Both the position numbers and the translations under genes were made by a program. The notes below the pieces were generated by a model that was given only the letters and a program-made list of their open reading frames with translations, searched no databases and was not told the DNA's origin. Shown here one piece after another: positions 44,294 to 56,264 of a stretch of 64,000 nucleotides of DNA (position 1 is the stretch's first letter; each line of letters opens with the position of its first letter). The stretch is from Symmetrospora coprosmae (lineage: Eukaryota; Basidiomycota; Cystobasidiomycetes; Symmetrosporaceae), in the NCBI GenBank assembly GCA_008802785.1, contig VUYT01000014.1:62001-126000 (forward strand), given 5' to 3'.

Positions 44294-46335
44294 TGCTCTC
44301 TCGCACTCTCCGCCGATCTGCCGCCAGCGCCGTGCGTCGTCTCCCTTCTTCTGTGCTCTGCTCGCAGGAAGGGTTGGCCCGCCCCGAGTGGATCCGCCTG
44401 TGCCATTGGCTGATTCCCGCGACTCCTCCTTCCGCTGGCTTGCCCCCATCCATGCAATCCAATCAAATCCATGACAACGGTGACGATATACGCACCCCGT
44501 GTGCCGGTAGCTCAAGAGGCAGGCCGCCGTCTCTGCTCCCCGAGTTGGCGCCTTTGCTGCTGGTGCGTCGCACCCATCAAGCCGTCGCCCGCACCCTCAA
44601 CCCGGCCGGCCGCCAGCCACATGCTGGGTCGGGTGTCGGGCGGGAACAAAGATCCGAGCCAGCTGACAAGTGACTGCCTTCTGCTCGCTCGCAAATGCCA
44701 TCTGTGCGCATACACAATGGCTCCCACCCGTTCATTGTGGCTCGGCTTGCGCGTCAGCAGCCAGGACCTACGCTACCGCAAAGCCTGGTGAGTCTTTGGT
44801 GATTGGACCCAGGAGTGGCTGCGCCGTGCGCCACACCACCATACCAGTATCATTTCTGACACGCCTCTTCATCTGTTCACTACCCAATGCAGCCGCGTCT
44901 GAGGTCTCGTCCATCCTCGAGCAGAGGATCTCTGGCAGCAACGCCGAGACTGCCACTGCCGAGACGGGCCGAGTCCTCAGCATTGGAGACGGAATTGCCC
45001 GGTGCGCCTGCCTTTCGAGCATGGACGTCTCGTCTGTGTTTTCTGCATACTGACGATGGGTGCATCGCTCTGCAGTGTCTACGGTCTGCGCAATGTCCAG
45101 GGTGAGCGTAACGGCGTTTTCTGCCCGTCGAGCGCTTGGGCCGCAATGTTCCGGCAATCCCCAATGGTCAAGGCTGACACGAATGCACACGCTTGCAGCC
45201 GAGGAGATGGTGGAGTTCCAGTCCGGTGTCCGAGGCATGGTTAGTTGAGCAAGACCGTCTCCTTTGCTCTGGCTTTGCCATGATGCTGATTACTTCTTCC
45301 TCACAGTGCCTGAACCTGGAGGCCGACAACGTGCGCTTGCTCCGCTTCACCATCCCGCCGAATGTCTTCCAGGTCTAATTGTTTCGCCTCGCTGTTTCAC
45401 AGGTCGGTGTCACCATCTTCGCTTCCGACCGAACCATCAAGGAGGGCGACACCGTCAAGCGAACCGGACAGGTCATTGACGTCCCCGTCGGTCCCGAGCT
45501 TCTCGGCCGAGTCGTTGACGCTCTCGGCAACCCCAGTGCGTGTAATCTATCCTAGAAGTGACGTACAATAGCACTAACCTCCGCCCCCAAATCGACCGCA
45601 GTCGACGGCAAGGGCCCCATCAAGTCGGCCGAGCGCCGACGAACGACGCTCAAGGCTCCCGGAGTCCTGCCCCGACGATCCGTCAACCAGCCCATGATGA
45701 CTGGACTCAAGTCTGTCGACGCCATGGTGCCGATCGGCCGAGGCCAGCGAGAGCTCATCATTGGTGACCGTCAGACTGGAAAGACTGCCGTCGCGCTCGA
45801 CACGATGCTCAACCAGAAGCAGTGGAACAACGGCACGGACGAGACTGCCAAGCTGTACTGTGTGTACGTTGCCGTCGGCCAGAAGAGGTCCACCGTCGCC
45901 CAGCTCGTGCAGACGCTCGAGGAGAATGACGCCCTCAAGTACTCGATCATTGTCGCTGCCACCGCCTCCGAGGCCGCCCCGCTCCAGTACCTCGCACCTT
46001 TCTCTGGTACCGCCATGGGAGAGTGGTTCCGTGACAACGGCAAGCACGCCCTCATCATCTTCGATGACCTGTCCAAGCAGGCTGTCGCCTACCGACAGAT
46101 GTCGCTCCTGCTCCGACGACCGCCCGGACGAGAGGCTTACCGTGGGTCGAGGCTGCGATTGGGCCTCTTACAGGCAGGCAGGCTGACTTGACATCCCCCT
46201 CTGATGACGACAGCCGGAGACGTCTTCTACCTCCACTCGCGACTTCTTGAGCGAGCAGCCAAGATGAACGAGGCTCACGGCGGTGGATCGCTCACCGCTC
46301 TGCCCATCATTGAGACGCAGGGTGGAGACGTGTCT

Positions 46336-46367
<32 letters not shown>

Positions 46368-47314
46368 GGACGGACAGATCTTCCTCGAGGCCGAGCTCTT
46401 CTTCAAGGGTGTCCGACCGGCCATCAACGTCGGTCTCTCCGTCTCGCGCGTCGGTTCCGCCGCGCAGACAAAGATCATGAAGTCCGTCTCGGGATCCCTC
46501 AAGCTCTACCTCGCACAGTACCGTGATGTCGCCGCCTTTGCGCAGTTCGGTTCCGACCTCGATGCTTCGACGAAATACGTGCGTGGTCTGCTCGCGCGCC
46601 AGTAGCGTGCCTTGCTCCCTTTGCTGACGCCTCTCTGTCTGGGTAACAGCTCCTCAACCGAGGTCAGCGTCTTACTGAGCTCTTGAAGCAGGGCCAGTAC
46701 TCGCCTCTGCCCTTTGAGCTGCAGGTGCCGCTCCTGTTTGCAGGAGTCAACGGCATGCTCGACAAGGTGCGTTACCCCTCTGCTCATGAAGGGACGGGTC
46801 AGTGCTGACGTTGCTTCTCGATCAACAGGTGCCGGTCGACAAGATTACGGGTCCGTTGAAATGATCTTGACTCTCACGAGTGTCGTGCGCGCTGACGCGC
46901 ACCCTTCTGTCAACAGAGTGGGAGAAGTCCTACCTTGCCCACCTTCGCTCAGAGAAGGTGAGTGATATCTGCTGCTTGCCCGCGCTGCGCCTGTACTGAC
47001 CTGCAATGTCTCCTGCCCGTTCTATCTTGAAAGACGGATTTGCTCAAGCAAATCAGCGGTAAGCAGCCCACCAGCTCCACCACTGTCCGCAGTAACGCTC
47101 CATGCTGACGCATGCCTCTGTCACGTCCGACTTCGCTCCTCGCCGCATACGCAGGTGGCAAGATGACCGTGAGTGGCGTCACGTGCCTCGCTGCTACCTA
47201 AACACCGAGCACCCAGCTGACCCGCTCACCCTTTCGCATCATTAAAAGCCCGAGATCGAATCTTCCATCAAGGAGGATGTGCGATCGTTCACTGATTCGT
47301 TTGTCGCCAACTAG
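44294..47314 (+). CDS. ATP1: Mitochondrial F1-ATP synthase subunit alpha
   Basis: About a dozen short exons encode the ATP synthase alpha subunit, a nucleotide-binding (non-catalytic) part of the F1 hexamer in the mitochondrial matrix. [12 protein letters not shown] at 44294 starts a targeting presequence that appears to continue as [10 protein letters not shown] (ending 44789). The mature protein begins [12 protein letters not shown]. Clear landmarks are [27 protein letters not shown], the P-loop GDRQTGKT (45766-45789), [63 protein letters not shown] and the C-terminal SFTDSFVAN before the stop at 47312-47314. The join between the two presequence pieces (44332 to about 44750) is not settled. 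Numerous small 3' introns (for example around 47161, 47175-47246) all use consensus sites. Confidence 0.93.
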
Positions 47315-47587
47315 AGGAGCTTACGGCGTCGACGGCGGACTGACGCAGAGCCGGCCGCTTCGCGGCCAGTTGTAGGCCTACGGGCTGTGTGCAAAAAAAA
47401 GCCTTTCCTTCCTGCGCTCGCTCTTTTCGCATTGCCTTTTCGTCTGCCTCTTCTGCCTGCTTCTGCTGCTCTGGTCTGCATCTGCGCCCTCCTAGGTCAT
47501 CCGCCTCTGCACTGCTCTAGACGCCTCTCGTTGCCGGATGACTGGCCTCCTTGCCCTTCTGCCGTCTCGCTTTTTGTCGGTTCTGAC

Positions 47588-48815
47588 ATGGCCTCCTTGC
47601 GCACGTCCAGATGCTTTCGTCCAACCAAGCGAGGCTTCTCGACCTCCTCAGCAGCGCTGTCAGCTCGCCGTCCTGTCGAGCTCGCGCATGACCACTATCC
47701 AGCAGTAGCAAGCTTAAGCTCGAGCGGCAAAGGCCCGCTCGTTATCCTGCACGGCCTCTTCGGGTCCAAGCAGAACTGGCGCTCTCTCGCTAAATCCCTA
47801 GCACAGCGGACATCGCGCGACGTCTACACCCTGGTGCGTCTGCGCATAACCTTTGCCCTCGGACAAGATCCGGTCTGAGTACGCATACATCCCACAGGAC
47901 TCGCGAAATCATGGCGACAGTCCCGCGAACGATCAGACGACGTATCTGGACTATGCGTCTGATGTTTCCCATTTTCTGAAGCAGCGGAGTCTGAAGAACG
48001 TCGTGCTGATGGGCCATTCAATGTAAGCTGCGCGCGGCTCAGCCCAGAGCGCAGGCGCACGAGGTGCTTGGGTCGGATCAGTCTGATGAATGTCTCAATC
48101 TGCACGCCAGGGGCGGAAAAATTGCCATGGCGCACGCGCTCTCGGAGCCAGAGGACCTCGAGCGCCTCATCTCTGTTGACATGTCTCCAGCTCGCGGGGC
48201 GATATCGGCCGAGTTCGCGCAGTACATTGACGGCATGCGCGAAGTGCAGGCCGCGGGAGTGAGCAGCAAGAAGGAGGCTGATGCCATCTTGCAGAAGTAC
48301 GAAGAGGTAAGCGGGTCGTTCTGCGCCCACGACACTGTAGCATCTCACATCTGGACTGACGCGATGATGCTGGCGCACCCCGGCCCCGCGAGCAGAGCCT
48401 GCCCATCCGCCAGTTCCTCCTTACCAACCTAGTCAAAGGCGCAGAGGGCGAGCCGATGCGGATACGACTCCCGCTTGACATCCTCCTCGCGTCCATCAGC
48501 AACATTGGCGACTTTCCGTTCGGGGTCGAGCGCAACCCGCCAGAGACGACATCTGACAAGCCGACGTTGTTCATTAAAGGCGGAGACAGCAAGTACATCA
48601 ACAGGAAGAACATCCCCGTGGCGGAGAAGCTTTTTCCACGGTCCAAGCTGGAAATCGTGCAGGGAACGGGACACTGGGGTGAGAGAGCAGTGCACGTCCT
48701 GACACGGGCACGGCGAACAGAGGAGGCTGACGCGGGCGCGATCTCAACGCACCCTACAGTCCACAGCGAGAAGCCAAAAGAGTTTGTCGACATCGTCGAA
48801 GCCTTTGTGCGCTAG
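47588..48815 (+). CDS. Mitochondrial-type alpha/beta hydrolase (ABHD11/Imo32 family)
   Basis: Exons 47588..47833, 47898..48022, 48111..48306, 48393..48678 and 48760..48815. The N-terminus (LRTSRCFRPTKRGFSTSSAA) is Arg/Ser-rich without acids, a typical mitochondrial presequence. The hydrolase core has the oxyanion motif VILHGLFGSKQNWRSL, then DSRNHGDSP, the nucleophile elbow GHSMGG split by an intron (48022|48111), an acidic residue in the KPTLFIKGGDSKYI segment, and the catalytic histidine in GTGHWVHSEKP. The SRNHG(D/x)SP motif is characteristic of the ABHD11/Imo32 family, which also includes the yeast ethanol acetyltransferase Eat1. Substrate is unknown. The exon 4 acceptor could be three bases later. 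It is convergent with RTT109; the stop codons lie 13 bp apart. Confidence 0.85.
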
Positions 48816-48828
48816 CTACAGTGACAAT

Positions 48829-50669
48829 CTAGACCGCGTTTGGCTTCTTTTTCTTCTTGACCATGAGGGTGTTGACTTGCTTGGGCGGTTCCGCCCTCTT
48901 GAGCGGGTTCATCGGGGCATCCGCCGGATTGTCCACGGCGATCTCGCCACTGACGTACTCGTCGTGCTCGGCCTCCCCGGCACCTTGCCGCAACGCCGCT
49001 GATCTGAGCTCTTCCTTCCACTTTGCGTACACGGTCGAGGCCTTCTCTGCGGACGAGTAATCGACGTTGTGGATCAATGACCAGAGACGGACGTAGGTCG
49101 AGTGGGAGAGCGCGCCTGGCGAGCCCTCTGGAGCCGCGAGGTTGGCAGGGGACGTGGGGGTGTCTGCATCCGCACCAGGAGCAGCCGAGACAGGCGCGTG
49201 CGCATCTGTGCCTGGCGAGCCCTCTGGAGCCGCGAGGTTGGCAGGGGACGTGGGGGTGTCTGCATCCGCACCAGGAGCAGCCGAGACAGGCGCGTGCGCA
49301 TCTGTGCCTGCCGAGCCTGGCGACGACGCCGAGTCGCGCACGACGACAAAGAACCCCGCAATATGGCCCGAGCTGCACTCGCCCCTGTTGCCCATAACGA
49401 GCCAGAAGGCGTCGACGTCTTTGTCGCCCATGTGCAGCTTTGCCCTCTCTTCCTCCCGCTGCTGCAGCATCTCCTTCTGCCTCAGACTGGCGAGCGCGAT
49501 GCTCGAGTCCTTCAGGCGCACGATCTCGTGCAAGACCTCATCGTAGTCGCCATCCTGCCCAGCGTAGGGGATGGGCGACGAGGCCCACTCGCTCATCTGG
49601 CGCGCTTTCGGGTCGTCCTGAAAGCAGGGGATGAGGTCATTGAGCTTCGGCACGGCAGAGGGACCGGGCATCGGTACTGGCGGGGGGATGCTGCTGGCTG
49701 AAGAGTATGGATGCCCGTAGGACCACCTCGGCGCGCGTGGATCCTCCTGATCCTCTGGGCGCGAGAGAATGGCCAGACTGTCTCCTAGCGTGGTGCAACC
49801 GCCGAGCAGATAGAAGAGCTGGGTTCGGGCATTCGAAATGTCACCAGTACCAGTCTCGCGCGATTTGCCTTTGCCGATGCCGCTCGTGCTGGCCTGCACC
49901 TCCTGCTCGTGGCGCGAGACGCGCTCTGCCGCCTGGCCTATCACGCTTCTCCACCACTTCATGAGCTGTCCGTCGCCGAGGACACGCTTTCTGCTGTTCT
50001 CGACACTGCCGGGAAAGATGTATTGGTCCTGCGAGCGCGCAAAGACATGGATGCGGAGGGAGTGGACGGCGTGCGGCGGATAGCGGAGGTAGTACTCGAG
50101 GAGGGCGACGGTGAGATGTCGCGAAGGGGCAGGGGTTGATAGGATGCCGGTTGTGTCGACTTTCGAGACGTAGAGGAGGGACGTGGATGTGGCGGGGATG
50201 GTGTAGATTGCGAGCTCGAGCGCGTAGATGGGAATGTACGGGGCCACGGAAGCGGCTTCCGTCTCTGCGGCTTGGTCCGAGGTTGGAAGAGACTGTACCG
50301 CGGCACACATGTCACTGCGAAAGCAGACGCCTGCGCATCAGCTTCTTGTGGACCGTAGCCTGACGTGTCCGGCGCGTTCGAGGGACCCATCCGCACCCAC
50401 CCTTGACCGGGACCGGAACCGCGACCCTGACCCTGACCCTGACCCTGACCGGACTGCACACGCTCCGCAACGGTGACGAGGAGGTGCTCATCGTATATCC
50501 TGACGTTCAGATCGCTCGCCCACGGAAAGAGCGAGTGGGAGCGTTTTGGCTTTGAGCGCAGGATGTTGATGGCAAAGTCGCGTCTCCCGCGGGCGTCGCG
50601 CTTGAGGGCCTCGAGGAGGAAGCGCTTCAGGGATGGGGATGCGCCATCTCGGACGTCGACGGTGGCCAT
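48829..50669 (-). CDS. RTT109: Histone H3-K56 acetyltransferase Rtt109
   Basis: Two exons, 50669..50401 and 50314..48829, give 584 residues, longer than yeast Rtt109 (436). Family landmarks run in order: LKRFLLEALKRDARGRRDF, IYALELAIYTIPATSTSLLY followed by VSKVDTTG, LTVALLEYYLRY, LRIHVFARSQDQYIFPGSVE, KRVLGDGQLMKWWRSV, WSYGHPYSS and FQDDPKARQ, the acidic motif that in yeast carries important Asp residues. The C-terminal core strand is VDAFWLVMGNRGECSSGHIAGFFVV. Rtt109 acetylates newly made histone H3 with the chaperones Asf1 or Vps75 during replication and repair. An insert near residue 80-90 is Gly-Gln rich. A perfect 32-residue duplication follows the core (residues about 425-490). The protein ends in a basic KKKKKPNAV tail. 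It is divergent from POP1. Confidence 0.9.
49115..49306 (+). repeat. Perfect 96-bp tandem duplication inside RTT109
   Basis: Bases 49115-49210 are repeated without change as 49211-49306. The unit is 32 codons, so the frame is kept; on the minus strand it encodes a Pro/Ala/Asp-rich segment (SPGTDAHAPVSAAPGADADT and onward). Confidence 0.95.
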
Positions 50670-50865
50670 GCTGCTATGGGCTGCTATGTGTGCGCTGCTG
50701 GTATGTGCTCGTCGAGAAGGGAAGAAGAGCTCGCCCTCGCCCCTTGCCCTCCTGACAATCTCGTGACTTTGCCGCTGTTCGCCTGGTAATGGACATCCAC
50801 TCTGCCGTAGCAGGACAACAAGCAGCGAGATCGACGTCGAGGATAGCACAGACTCAGAGACCAAT
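50670..50865. promoter_or_regulatory. Short shared promoter of RTT109 and POP1
   Basis: 196 bp separate the divergent start codons. No TATA-like element is obvious. A small upstream ATG at 50789 is out of frame with the POP1 model used here and could mark an additional leader exon. Confidence 0.5.
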
Positions 50866-53800
50866 ATGGTATCCTCTGGTCCAAGCCGCGCTCGCTCCGG
50901 CGAGGCTGCCCAGCGTGCGCCGCTTCTCCATATGCGCGAGCTGGCACAAGCTGGCCAAGATGACGACGACCCGGCTGATGGACTACCTCTGGCGCCCGAA
51001 ACTGCCTGATCCTCTCCGTTACAGCTACCTCAAGACTGCCGGCAAGCATAGATGTCGAAAAGTTTGCCCTCGTGTGTGGGGTGTACCGGCGGCCATGGCC
51101 CTGCCGTCTACCTGCCGGAACATGCACCTGATTGACCCGATGTCGCTCTGCAGGGCCGCCGCTCCGAAATATCCTCCATGGAGCGCGCAATGAAGGCTTC
51201 GAGAGATTCCGGCGCGCAGAGAGCGTTTCAAAGTCTTCCCCGACATCTCCGACGTCGCGCCGCTTCCCACCACATTCGGAGATTACCTGCGCGCTTGAGA
51301 GCAAAGGCGAAGCTAGAGGTGCGCATTTCCCGATAGCTCGGGCAGGCAGTAGATGGGTGCATATACGCTGATGCAGGTGTGGCGCCCCTGTCATGCTGGC
51401 AGATCATGCACGAGCAAGCCAAGGTCCTCAAGAAGAAAGGGTTCCGCCAGCTTCCTGCGAAGAAGAAGCGGAAACTGCTGCGCTTCTCACGCCTCGAGAT
51501 CCTGCACGGCAGGCAGAGTGGGTGGTTCCTCTCTGCAATCATCGAGCTCTTTAGCGGCTCAACGCATGTGCACAAACGCCTGCAGAAACCAAAGCCTGGC
51601 TCGAGACACACATCTGGCACGCCAAGCGGATGAAGATGGTCGACGTCTGGGGCTACAGGCTGGTGAGCCACCTGCAGATCCCGCTGTCGATTTCACATGG
51701 TTGACGTCAACCCCGTTCGCACACACAGGCCCACACTCCAACAGAAAAATCCTTCCGCCCATCTTACCGCGCGGCAATCCATGGCGTCATCGTATCTGAC
51801 ACTTCCTACTACCAGACCATTGAGCTCAAGGGCATATTCGAAAGCCTGGCTGCCGTCCTGGCGAGCGTCACCGACGCGTCTGCAGTTCCAGCCTCCGCGA
51901 CGCGCTACGCAGGGGGAATCCGCGAGTGCCAGACAACACTGTATCGGCATCGCGAGTACCCGCTTGGGGTGATTGGACCGGTATCAGTGCTTTGGGGTGC
52001 ACTCTCGGGGTCTCTGATTCGCGAGAAGGAGAAGGACCGGGATCGCGATTGCGATCCGCCGCTTCGCCAATTGTTCATCCGCTACCACCCCGCTATGCTG
52101 GACGCCGTCAGCGAAGCCTTCGAGAAAGCCATCCAGCGCTTTCAGGAAGATGTGTACACGCAGTTCAGGCGCGGACCGGAGCCTGGCGAGGCACGTCGGA
52201 CCGCCCATGAGGCGGAGACGAAGGCGAGCATTGGCTTTTGGCACAGGCGGCTGTGTAGCTTTGAGGTCGTCGGACCGATGGCCACAGATGCCATCAAGAG
52301 CTGCTTGCGCCCTGTCAACGGCACTTCTGCCGACAAATTGAAGGTGCGGCGGCGCAAACAGCACTGACGACGACGGACTGCTGATTTGTGTGCGTACTCT
52401 CTGCTCAGACGTGGGATAACCTCCCTCCACCGGGCGCAGTACCGGAAGGGACAGTCCTAGCCCTGGACGTGTACGACCCGCGGTTGCAGTAAGAGCGCAA
52501 CATCTTCGCACAGTCGGATGTTCCGGTGTGTGCTGATGCCGACCCCGTCCGGATCGTGTGCGCTCCTTTCAGCTTCCCGCCTAGCCTAGCCAAGTCAAAT
52601 CAGAGCCACGGCAAGGCTGCGGCTGTACACCCACACTCGGCCCTTGCTGCCGAGAGCAGCTTCTGGGACGCAAACGTGCGCAAGGAGCTCGTCGCGCCAA
52701 AATACAGCAAAGTGCAGCTGGACGAGCGGAGGGCCAAGGTGCGCTACGATGCGGTTCGACTTGCTGCCGCCTGGTGATCCGCGAATGGAGTCGCTGACCG
52801 CGCTGCATACCCCGCGCACCCCTTGTCACCTCAGCTTCTTCTCCCTGGCACGCCGCTGTCAGCACAAGCGCAAGACGACCGGATACCGATTCTCCTCGTA
52901 CAGCGCACCGTTGCAGCCCCTGCTTCCTCCACCAGCACCCCATCAGGGTCAGCAGACCCCTGTGCCTCGATAGCCGGCTGGACGCTTCTCCTCCCTGCAG
53001 GCTGGGGCGTGCCCTTCTTCCACTCGCTCGCGCATGCGGACACGCGGATTGGAGGGCTGCGCGAGCGTGCGCAGCAGTCATTCGAAGCTGGGTGCGCGCA
53101 CTTCCCGCAGGACTGGCCGGGCACGCCTGCATACGCCCTAGAGGCTGCGGGTAAGGAGAAGGATGCCCGGTGCCAGTGGGAGCGTCGTCCGCCGGCGAAA
53201 CGCGTCAATTTCGAGAAATTGGGCACAGAGAGCCCGTTCAGCCCGGATTTCGCAAGGGTGGTGGGAAACGGGAGGGTGTGGACCCGCAGCCCGCAGGCTT
53301 TATTGAACGGGGCGGGAGGGGATCTCGAACAGGAGGACGACATCGAGGCCTTCGGGGACATGCAGGTCGATCAGACGCCTGGCGATGCTGCATCTGCGCA
53401 AATCTCGAAGCCGGCCGTCCGCCCACGCAGGGGGCGCGCTGATCTCTCCAAGTACAAGCCATGGTTGCTCAGTGGGCCTTTGGTGCGCAAGGTCTTTGAC
53501 ATGGGATCGGGTGACCGACGACAACATGCTCCGTCTTCCGGAAACGACCATCACACCATGTGCGAGGACATCCTTCTGGAATCGATCGCACACGCCCGCG
53601 AGAAGAGAGGTCTGCCGAGACTTGCGACGTCAGTGCCAGCGGCATCACCTACGGCTCCTCTGTCACCGCTGGCCTCGAGCGCGCTGGTCCGGGTCCGCCT
53701 GGCGCCATGCGGGCGAGGTGCGCCGAAGGACAACGCCATGATCTACCTGATGGATCAGGAGCAGGAGCAAGAGTTACGAGACGAGCTGAGGAGGTCGGAT

Positions 53801-54377
53801 AGGGCGGGCGAGTGGGGGCTGCTGGCAGACTCGAAAAAGGGCAAGGCAGCGGAGGCGCCCGGTCTAAGAGGGTCGTCCGCATCAGCGGAGTCTGAAGGTG
53901 ACAACGACGTTGAGGATGGCTTCGAGGATGGAGGGAGCCAGATGAGCAAGGTAAGCGCACGGCCGAGCTCGGCGAGATGGCGGTTGTCTCTGCATGGTCC
54001 AGGCTGGTGACTCTGTCCCGCGCATTCGCTCTCAATCCTCTCTCTCAGGCCTTCCGTCAACCGCCGGTAGACAACGTGGCGGGCTACGTGACGACTGGGA
54101 ACATGTCGCTGGCTCGTGGGCGAGGGTCAGGCGTCGGGGCGGCATCTCTGCTGGCTCTGCTTTGGCTGATGACTTCGGAGAGCACAACAGGGTGAGTTTG
54201 AATGAGACTGGACGGACTGATTCCGGGGGCAAGTTCTGACTTCGTCCATCGCATGCCCCCTTTGTCCTCATCGACGATCGTGGTAGCATCAGGAAAGGCG
54301 AGCCGAGGCTGCTCGTCCTGTTCAGAAACCCAAACAGCCGAGTGTGCAGAGCCGCAACGCTCGAGATATTGCAGTGA
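50866..54377 (+). CDS. POP1: RNase P/MRP protein subunit Pop1
   Basis: Many exons; the first are 50866..50914, 51025..51071 and 51154 onward, and the last runs from about 54288 to 54377. The N-terminal POP1 domain reads LPASIDVEKFAL, EISSMERAMKASRDSG, AFQSLPRHLRRRAASHHIRR, then, after a basic KKKRK stretch, the signature WLETHIWHAKRMKMVDVWGY and PTEKSFRPSYRAAIHG. The middle has YPLGVIGPVSVLW and other POPLD-like segments. The C-terminal end carries VAGYVTTGNMSLARGRGSG and a final RKGEPRLLVLFRNPNSRVCR segment. Pop1 is the largest protein of RNase P (tRNA 5' maturation) and RNase MRP (pre-rRNA cleavage) in the nucleolus. The 54195 stop suggested by continuous reading is avoided by an intron with donor GTGAGT at 54194 and acceptor TAG at about 54287. 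Confidence 0.85.
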
Positions 54378-54441
54378 CAGACCAGTTACTCCCGACGAGT
54401 CGAGAGAAAGAGATGTTGTTATATGGCTTGCGATATCGCGC

Positions 54442-54497
54442 CCATGTCATATCGGCCATGTCATATCGGCCATGTCATATCGGCCATGTCATATCGG
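54442..54497 (+). repeat. Four perfect copies of a 14-bp unit in the POP1/borealin 3' spacer
   Basis: The unit ccatgtcatatcgg occurs four times end to end in the 169-bp space between the convergent 3' ends of POP1 and the borealin-like gene. Confidence 0.95.
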
Positions 54498-54546
54498 ATT
54501 CAAGCTCCCTGAAGCTGCGAGTAACAACAGAGACAGGCAAATGTTG

Positions 54547-56264
54547 TCACAACCGCGCCTGGGAAGCCATCACCTCCTGCAGGCGCTGCTCGAGCTTCTG
54601 CCTATCGTCGCCCTTGAGGTCCATGCCGTTGAGTTCGCGCATGAAGCTGCCTGCCCAGTTCTCCCAGTCGACTTTTGCCTTTGTGGGACTCGGGCCGGGC
54701 ACATTCATCGTGAACCCCCTTGCAAGTCCAGCTCCAGCTCCGGCTCCAGCTCTTCCGGCCCCCGAGTACGCCTGTGTCTGCGTGGCGGGCGCGTGCCCGA
54801 ACATCTTGCTCGGCGAGGCGTTCCGCGCGCTGGGTGCGAATTTGGCCGTCGACGACAAGATGGCGGCCTTGAACGAGGACGAAGCGGTCGGCTTGCGCGC
54901 CAGACTGCCGGTCCTCCCCGCGGCAGCCTGTTTGGCCGGCGACCAGGCGTGCGTCTGGCTCTGACTCTGCAGCTGCGCCTGTGCCTGCGGGTGTGCAGAC
55001 GTGTGCGCAGGTCGCTGCATGCCAGCAGCATGAGACTGGCTCAGGAGCTCCCAGCCGCCCTCGGTCGTCGCTCCGTCGCCTGCCTCACTCTCGGATGTGG
55101 ACGCAGATGGCTTCGCCCCCAATTCCGACGTTGTTGTCGACGCCGAGGACAACGCTGGGCCGACTGCCACGTCGATGTCGAGAATGCCGAGCGGCGAGCC
55201 ATTCATCGAGTAGGCCTGGATGCTCTCGTTGCGCTTTGGCTGGCGCGCGGTCCCCGCTGCTGCTACTGGTCCTGCTCCAGGACCCGTTGTGCGCCGTTGG
55301 ACAGAGGGCGTCTGCGGCAGGCGGGGATTGAGCGCGGCGGCGGCGCCAATGACGGATGGTCGGGCGCGATACACGAAGTTGCCCGCGTTGGAAAAGGCAG
55401 AGGAGGAGGAGGACCCGGCTGCAGCTGCGGCGGACGAGACGCGGTTGCGGAAGGCCGCAGTGGATGAAGAGTGGGTGCCTGCTCCGGAGCGCGCTGAGGA
55501 TCCCGATGGGATGCGCACGGCTGAGCGGGGTGGGTGGAAGGCTGCCGCGCGTGCGTCGCTCGCTTGACTGATCTGCGAGCTCCCCATAGCATCGAGTGTG
55601 CTCGCTGTTCGCGCATTCTTCCTGGGCTTGGTGGGCGACTCGAATGAGTGTGCATTGGTGCCGTTGGTACCGGCTGTCGCCTTGGTCGGGGATCCATTCG
55701 TCGGGACGCGTTTCCTAGCCGGCACCCGTACATGATTGAGCATCAGCCGTTGTGCAGACACGATAATTGCTGTCAGTATAGGCAGACGCACCTCTTCTTT
55801 ATCGTCCGCTGGAGATTCTCCTCGTCGAGCTCCCTGTTGCGCTCGTGCACGCTGTGGAGCCTCTGTGCGCCGTCGAGTGCGCGGACGGCGGCGACTGCGC
55901 GGGGGATGCTGCAAGCATGCACATTGACAAACTCGCCCGCGGTGAGACGACTGCTGGCTAGGCAAGAGAATCGCTCGAGCTCGGCTGCGCATTTCCGCTG
56001 GAGCAGGGCCAGAGCCTGGTCAATCTGGCGCTGGAGCTGGATCCGCCGGTCGGCGGCTGTAAAGCAGGCAGTCAACTCAGTCTGTGTGTCATTGCCAAGC
56101 CTCGCCTCGTACCCGCACTCACTTTCAATGTCGTAGTTGTCGAGGATCGCCTGTGCATCCTGTCTGCTCCATCCGTCATGAGTCGCTTGTTTATCGTCGT
56201 CGCTCCTTCGCGCGCTGCCTCCTTCCCCTCCAGCGTCGAGCTGCAACTGCCCCTTCCTGGCCAT
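54547..56264 (-). CDS. Borealin-like (Nbl1-type) chromosomal passenger protein
   Basis: Three exons, approximately 56264..56131, 56058..55794 and 55721..54547. The N-terminal third resembles the borealin/Nbl1 helix that joins survivin/Bir1 and INCENP/Sli15: AQAILDNYDIE, then a helix RRIQLQRQIDQALALLQRKC and RLTAGEFV. In animal borealin the equivalent is a LLDNFD motif followed by a charged helix and a basic end. The rest is Ser/Ala-rich and disordered, with Ser-Pro sites that could be Cdk targets, and it closes with a short helix (DDRQKLEQRLQEVMASQARL). The chromosomal passenger complex guides Aurora B in mitosis. The call depends on the N-terminal pattern and architecture, and the central part does not help. 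Alternative: an unrelated coiled-coil protein. Confidence 0.55.

Noticed and set aside
44490-44600. tRNA-like A-box phrase (ggtagctcaagaggcag) inside the 5' part of ATP1
   Set aside because: No matching B box (GGTTCGANTCC) or cloverleaf arms follow at the right distance, so I do not call a tRNA.
54195-54240. POP1 ending at the stop near 54195 or 54239
   Set aside because: A GTGAGT donor precedes the stop, and splicing to 54288 restores a typical Pop1 C-terminal strand set ending at 54377.
54202-55467. Plus-strand open frame overlapping the borealin-like gene
   Set aside because: Shadow frame; it also overlaps the POP1 last exon, and its composition is Arg/Cys-rich without any recognisable motif.
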